A DNA stretch of 64,000 nt from Acidobacteriota bacterium (GTDB lineage Bacteria; Acidobacteriota; Vicinamibacteria; Vicinamibacterales; JAKQTR01). The DNA is taken from contig JAPKZO010000036.1 of NCBI GenBank assembly GCA_026393755.1, positions 1 to 64,000 of the forward strand, read 5' to 3'. The first letter of the stretch is position 1. The number at the start of each line of letters is the position of its first letter. A model generated the notes under the pieces. It saw only the letters and a list, made by a program, of their open reading frames with translations, searched no databases and was not told the origin of the DNA. Of this stretch, positions 59,756 to 64,000 are shown piece after piece. The translations under genes and the position numbers were made by a program.

Positions 59756-61609
59756 GTGCCTGAACAGCCGGCCGCTCCTCCGATGTCTCAACGCCCGCCG
59801 CGGGCGTTGAGGATCATCGATCTGGTCCGGCCTCACTGGAAGGGGCTGACGCTCGCTCTAGTGGCCGTGGTGGGCGAGACGCTGACCAGCGTTCTCGAGC
59901 CGTGGCCGATCAAGCTCGTTGTCGACAACATTCTGCAGTCGAAGCACCTGCCCGGGCTCCTGGACCGGACAGTGGCCGGGATCTTCGGCCAGGGCCCGTA
60001 CGCGATGCTGAACTTCGCCGTGGCCGCCGTGGCGGGCATCGCGCTGCTCGGCGCCATCAGCGCGTACTTCGAGAAGTACCTGACGACCAGCGTGAGTCAA
60101 TGGGTGGGACACGACTTGCGCCGGACCATCTACCACCACATCCAGCGGCTGTCGCTCGCCGAGCACGACAAGGCTCGAACCGGCGACATGATCACGCGGG
60201 TCACCACCGACATCGAAGTGATCCAGAGCTTCATCGACTCGGCGCTGCTCGGCATCATCGTCAATCTGATGACCCTGGCCGGCATGATCGGCGTCATGTT
60301 CTACCTCAACTGGCGCTTCACGCTGATCGCGCTGTCGGTGATGCCCGTGCTCTTTGCGGTGGTGTACCGCTACACCGGGCGTATCAAGAAGGCCTCGCGC
60401 CGGGTGCGCAAGAAGGAGGGCGAACTGCTGTCGGTGGTGGAGGAAGTGCTGACGTCAATTCGTGTGGTGAAGGCGTTTGCGCGGGAAGACTACGAGCAGG
60501 AACGATTCGAGACGGAGAGTCTGGCCAACGTCGAGGCTGGCCTCGAGGCCCGGAGTCTCAAGGCCAAGCTGGCCCCGGTCGTCGAGGTGATCGTCGCCGC
60601 CGGAACCTGCCTCGTGCTGTGGTACGGCGCGCGGCTCGCGCTGGCCGGCGAGCTCAGCGCGGGCGTGCTCATCGTCTTCCTCCTGTACCTGGGCAAGATG
60701 TACAAGCCCATGCGCGATCTCTCGAAGATGAGCGACGTCGTCTCAAAAGCCGCCGTTGGCTACGAGCGGCTTCAGGAAGTGCTCGGGATTGAGAACGACG
60801 TTCGCGACGCGCCTCGCGCGCGCCGGGCTCCGAAGTTCACTGGCCAGATCGAGTTCAACAAGGTCAGCTTCAACTACGGGGCCGACAAGCCGATCATCAC
60901 GGATGTGAGCTTCAAGGTCGAAGCCGGACAGGTCGCGGCCATTGTCGGCCCGTCAGGAGCAGGGAAGACGACCATCGTGAGCCTGATCCCGCGATTCTAC
61001 GATCCGGTGTCCGGACAGGTCCTCATCGAAGGCGCCGACATCAGGCGGTACCAGTTGAAGTCGCTGCGCGACCAGATGAGCTTTGTGCTGCAGGACACCC
61101 TGCTCTTCCGCGCGACGATCTGGGAGAACATCGCGTACGGCAAGCCTGGCGCGCCGACGGCCGAGATCAGGCGCGCGGCCGAGCTCGCCAACGCCCATGA
61201 ATTCATCGACGCCATGCCCGACGGTTACGACACGATGGTCGGTGAACGCGGCGTCACGCTCTCGGGCGGTCAACGGCAGCGCATCGCGATTGCGCGCGCC
61301 GTCATTCGCGACACGCCCATCCTGATTCTCGACGAACCAACGGCCGGCCTCGACGCGGTCTCCGAGCAGGCTGTCATGGAGGCCCTGAACAGACTGATGC
61401 AGGGGCGGACGTCCGTCGTCATCGCCCATCGGCTCGGCACAATCCAGCACGCCGACGTGATCTTCGTGATCAAGGACTGCGCGCTGGCTGAACAGGGCAC
61501 GCACGACACGCTGATGGCCCTGGGCGGGGTGTATGCGGAATTGCACAGTATCCAGACGCCCGATGGTGCCACCATCGGGACAGCCCCACCTGCGGTCGTG
61601 TCGCAATGA
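59756..61609 (+). CDS. ABC exporter, fused permease-ATPase (MsbA-like)
   Basis: 617 residues, GTG at 59756 (ATG 59783 possible). N-terminal six-helix exporter domain (VVGETLTSVLEPWPIKLVVD, EHDKARTGDMITRVTTDIEV) then ABC ATPase: Walker A VGPSGAGKTTIVSLI, Q-loop SFVLQDTLLFRATIWENIAY, signature TLSGGQRQRIAIARAV, Walker B ILILDEPTAGLD, H-loop IAHRLGTIQHAD. Probably exports lipid or drug-like substrates. The stop overlaps the next gene (ATGA), so the substrate may be linked to it. Confidence 0.92.
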   Translation: MPEQPAAPPMSQRPPRALRIIDLVRPHWKGLTLALVAVVGETLTSVLEPWPIKLVVDNILQSKHLPGLLDRTVAGIFGQGPYAMLNFAVAAVAGIALLGAISAYFEKYLTTSVSQWVGHDLRRTIYHHIQRLSLAEHDKARTGDMITRVTTDIEVIQSFIDSALLGIIVNLMTLAGMIGVMFYLNWRFTLIALSVMPVLFAVVYRYTGRIKKASRRVRKKEGELLSVVEEVLTSIRVVKAFAREDYEQERFETESLANVEAGLEARSLKAKLAPVVEVIVAAGTCLVLWYGARLALAGELSAGVLIVFLLYLGKMYKPMRDLSKMSDVVSKAAVGYERLQEVLGIENDVRDAPRARRAPKFTGQIEFNKVSFNYGADKPIITDVSFKVEAGQVAAIVGPSGAGKTTIVSLIPRFYDPVSGQVLIEGADIRRYQLKSLRDQMSFVLQDTLLFRATIWENIAYGKPGAPTAEIRRAAELANAHEFIDAMPDGYDTMVGERGVTLSGGQRQRIAIARAVIRDTPILILDEPTAGLDAVSEQAVMEALNRLMQGRTSVVIAHRLGTIQHADVIFVIKDCALAEQGTHDTLMALGGVYAELHSIQTPDGATIGTAPPAVVSQ

Positions 61610-62655
61610 CGGTTGCCGAAACGCGTCGAAGGACGATGACGATGAGACGAACCACTTCGCAGTTGTGCGCGATGCTCTTGCTGGCGCTGGCATTCTTGTC
61701 GGCTGGCGTCACCGCGCAGAAACCGGATTCAGAGGACTGGAAGACCGCCGCCGCCGCGTTCCCGGAGCGAATCTGGCGTGATCTGGGCGACACCTCGTCT
61801 CTGGACTTGACCTACGGGGCTGGTGGACGGGAGCACGCGCCGGACCCGGCCGACACGTTCACATTCGTCAGCGAGGACCTGGCCAACACAAGCCCGAAGT
61901 TCGAGGTCATCGACGGGCAGGGTGTGAAGTGGAAGGTGAAGCTGGGGGAGGAATCGCGGTCGGAGACGGCGGCGACGAGGTTCTTGTGGGCGGCCGGATA
62001 TTTTGTTGATGAGGACTATTACCTGGCCGAACTCACGGTGAAGGATCTGCCGACGCTGCACCGGGGCCAGAAGTTCGCGTCCTCCGGGGGCCGGGTCAAC
62101 GGCGCCCGCCTGGAGCGGAAACTGGCAGGAGTCAAGAAGCTCGGAGACTGGGACTGGTTCGACAATCCGTTTGTCGGGCAGCGCGAAATGAACGCCCTGC
62201 GCGTCATGATGTCGCTCGTGAACAACTGGGATCTGAAGCAGGTCAACAACGCCGTCTATGTCGTCAACGGCGAACGCCACTTCGCCATCAGCGACCTTGG
62301 GGCGTCGTTCGGAAAGACGGGCAGGATCGGCTCGCAGACCAAGGGCGAGCCTGGAGACTATGGCGCATCGAAGTTCATCGCGAAGGACACATCGGAGTCC
62401 ATCGACTTCGTGATGCACAGCCGCCCCCTATTCTTCTTTGTGGTTTCCCCTTCCTACTACCGTGAACGGACCCGGATGGAGAAGATCACCAAGCACATCC
62501 CGCGTGCCGACGCGCACTGGCTTGGGCAGCGGCTGTCGGCATTGAGCGAGGGCCAGATCCGCGACGGCTTCCGGGCCGCCGGGTTTGAAACCGCCGACGT
62601 CGACACCCTCACCAGGACTCTTCGGCAACGGATTGCGGCGCTGGAGGCACTGTGA
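61606..62655 (+). CDS. Secreted protein with possible atypical-kinase-like motifs
   Basis: 349 residues, overlapping the ABC stop by four bases. A signal peptide is present after the second ATG (TSQLCAMLLLALAFLSAGVT). The body has KWKVKLGEESRSETAATRFL (a Lys then a downstream Glu), MMSLVNNWDLKQVNN (Asp then Asn, as in kinase catalytic loops) and HFAISDLGASFGKTG (DxG-like metal site). These resemble HipA/PI4K-like atypical kinases, but I know no named family. Being secreted makes a kinase role unusual. Function is inferred from three motifs only. Confidence 0.5.
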   Translation: MTVAETRRRTMTMRRTTSQLCAMLLLALAFLSAGVTAQKPDSEDWKTAAAAFPERIWRDLGDTSSLDLTYGAGGREHAPDPADTFTFVSEDLANTSPKFEVIDGQGVKWKVKLGEESRSETAATRFLWAAGYFVDEDYYLAELTVKDLPTLHRGQKFASSGGRVNGARLERKLAGVKKLGDWDWFDNPFVGQREMNALRVMMSLVNNWDLKQVNNAVYVVNGERHFAISDLGASFGKTGRIGSQTKGEPGDYGASKFIAKDTSESIDFVMHSRPLFFFVVSPSYYRERTRMEKITKHIPRADAHWLGQRLSALSEGQIRDGFRAAGFETADVDTLTRTLRQRIAALEAL

Positions 62656-62707
62656 TCGAGCGCACGCAACGACGGCCCTGGGGATCGGCAGCAGGGGAGG
62701 CCCGGTC

Positions 62708-63838
62708 GTGAGACTGATCGTCGAGCCGTTGGACGGTGTCGCGCCGCTCGTTGCCGCAATCAGGCGCGCCAGGAAGAGCGTGGAGATTGCCGTCTTCCGC
62801 CTCGATCGCAAAGACCTCGAAGAGGCGCTGGTGGCAGCGGCCGCGCGGGGCGTCCGGGTCACCGCGCTGATTGCGTTCGCGAACCGCGGGGGCGAGCAAC
62901 GCCTGCGGCAGCTCGAATTGCGGTGCCTCGACGCCGGAATCATCGTGGCGCGCACGGCCGACGACCTGATCCGGTACCACGGCAAGTACATCCTGATTGA
63001 CCGCCGCGTCCTGTACGTTCTGTCGTTCAACTTCACGCGTCTCGATATCGATCACAGCCGGGGATTCGGCGTCTTCACCAACCGGCCGGACTGCGTCCAG
63101 GAAGCGGCGAAGCTGTTTACGGCCGACTGCACGCGGACTCCCTACGCGCCGAAGATCGAGACGTTTGTCGTCAGTCCGGCGAATTCGCGGCATGTGCTGG
63201 GGACGTTCCTGAAGCGGGCGAAGAAGGAGCTCTTGATCTACGACCCGAAGATCTCGGACAGGGAGATGCTGGGGATCCTGCGCGCGCGCACGAAGGCGGG
63301 TGTCGAGGTCAGGGTGATCGGGCAAGTGTCGGGAAAGGTTCCGTTCGAGGTGAAGAAGCTGGCGGGCATGCGGCTCCACACGCGCACCATCATCCGAGAC
63401 CGGCGCCAGGCCTTTGTCGGCAGCCAGAGCCTTCGGCCAGCCGAACTGGACTCACGCCGGGAGGTGGGCCTCGTCGTTCAGAACCCGAGAGCCGTAAACA
63501 AACTCATCGACACATTCGAGTCCGACTGGGCCGCAACGGTCACCAGGAGCGCGCCGGTATCGCAAGACGCCGCCGCCGCGCCGATTGAGACGCCGACCAC
63601 TGCGACTCCCAAGGAGGTCGCCAAGGCGGTTGACGTCTTCACTCAGGAACTGCAGTCGCTGAGCGTCACCGTGAAGAAGGCGGTGAGGCAGGCAGTGGTC
63701 AAGGCCGGAGATGACGTGCTCCACGACAAGGACGTCAAGGACACGATGAAGCAAGTCGTCAAGGTGGCGGTAAAAGAAGCCGTCAAGGATGCGGTTCAAG
63801 AGGCCCAAGAGGCTCTGCCGCCGAGGAGAGTTGAATGA
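62708..63838 (+). CDS. Phospholipase D-like protein
   Basis: 376 residues from the GTG at 62708 (GGGGAGG upstream). Two PLD-type halves: HKD-like motif 1 YHGKYILIDRRVLYVLSFNF and motif 2 HTRTIIRDRRQAFVGSQSLR (HxR rather than HxK). No signal peptide. The last ~90 residues are Lys/Val/Asp-rich helices (VKKAVRQAVVKAGDDVLHDK, VKVAVKEAVKDAVQEAQEAL). PLD-fold enzymes hydrolyse or transfer phosphodiesters of lipids or DNA. The second Lys-to-Arg change may lower activity. Part of the ABC exporter operon. Confidence 0.8.
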   Translation: MRLIVEPLDGVAPLVAAIRRARKSVEIAVFRLDRKDLEEALVAAAARGVRVTALIAFANRGGEQRLRQLELRCLDAGIIVARTADDLIRYHGKYILIDRRVLYVLSFNFTRLDIDHSRGFGVFTNRPDCVQEAAKLFTADCTRTPYAPKIETFVVSPANSRHVLGTFLKRAKKELLIYDPKISDREMLGILRARTKAGVEVRVIGQVSGKVPFEVKKLAGMRLHTRTIIRDRRQAFVGSQSLRPAELDSRREVGLVVQNPRAVNKLIDTFESDWAATVTRSAPVSQDAAAAPIETPTTATPKEVAKAVDVFTQELQSLSVTVKKAVRQAVVKAGDDVLHDKDVKDTMKQVVKVAVKEAVKDAVQEAQEALPPRRVE

Positions 63839-64000
63839 ACACGAAGCGTTGGATTCGAAGTCGAGGGGCATCAGGGCTGGTGGCCCTCGCCCTGTCGGTT
63901 GCCGCCCCCGCGATGCTGGCGTGCCAGGCTGCCCCGCCGAACACCGCACGACCCGAAGATGCCGTTGGCTTCAAGGAGTTTTCCGTCGGCCTGGATGCGT
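63835..64000 (+). CDS. Lipoprotein start, cut by the right edge
   Basis: ATG at 63835 overlapping the PLD-like stop (ATGA). It reads MNTKRWIRSRGASGLVALAL then SVAAPAMLACQAAPPN, with a signal and lipobox (MLAC). Only 55 residues are in the window. Role unknown; it continues the exporter operon. Confidence 0.75.
   Translation, partial: MNTKRWIRSRGASGLVALALSVAAPAMLACQAAPPNTARPEDAVGFKEFSVGLDA

Noticed and set aside
59748-59766. Two GAACAG words before the ABC exporter as operators
   Set aside because: Neither has a matching left half at six-base spacing.

Overview
The window is GC-rich, densely coding bacterial chromosome. Its gene content points to Acidobacteriota, probably a Vicinamibacteria-like lineage: an ECF sigma factor next to a giant Ser/Thr kinase, MBG-repeat exoproteins, and two Crp/Fnr paralogs with a TTRSR recognition helix. 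The taxonomy is inferred from gene families only; there is no rRNA or complete tRNA here.

Region 1 (1-15.7 kb) is accessory DNA. It holds a repeat-rich MBG exoprotein cut by the left edge, an ECF sigma factor divergent from a kinase-SUMF1-hydrolase fusion, and a secreted hydrolase. A scrapyard follows: two copies of a tRNA 3'-end-like repeat, a truncated tyrosine recombinase, a DUF4258/DUF2283 pair, a toxin-antitoxin pair broken near an IS256 fragment, and two HipA-type kinases (HipT-like and YjjJ/HipH-like) close together.

Region 2 (15.8-19.3 kb) is a compact operon: small ORF, KaiC-like double ATPase, two KaiB-like proteins, and a Crp/Fnr regulator. Region 3 (19.3-27.5 kb) is a catabolic cluster: class III aminotransferase, semialdehyde dehydrogenase, two-subunit CoA-transferase, M28 peptidase, and a divergent APC permease. 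Region 4 (27.5-34.8 kb) holds phosphoketolase and acetate kinase, a 30-residue Met/His-rich peptide not previously called, a copper-type P1B ATPase, and a second Crp/Fnr paralog.

Region 5 (34.9-59.7 kb) is an envelope and stress block. It includes a DksA-like protein, DUF3309, YtxH-like, BON, CsbD, GlsB/YeaQ and lmo0937-type small proteins, a magnesium P-type ATPase, glycine-zipper proteins, a PerM-type transporter, an O-antigen ligase-like protein, a double-exosortase polypeptide opposite an IPTL-CTERM-like substrate, a class A PBP, and a C39 peptidase-TPR-barrel fusion beside a PA2779-like protein. Region 6 (59.7-64 kb) is an ABC exporter operon with a possible secreted kinase-like protein, a PLD-like protein and a lipoprotein.

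The unifying signal is a recurrent 16-bp inverted repeat, TGTTC-N6-GAACA, with variants. It occurs in about eleven intergenic promoter regions from 15.8 to 59.3 kb: upstream of the kai operon, the Met-rich peptide/ackA-xfp unit, DksA, PerM, the exosortase/substrate pair, the PBP and others. It has CRP geometry (5-N6-5) but altered half-sites. The two Crp/Fnr paralogs share nearly the same recognition helix, in which the CRP residues that read the altered positions are substituted. I propose a local Crp/Fnr stress regulon that includes a Kai-type module.
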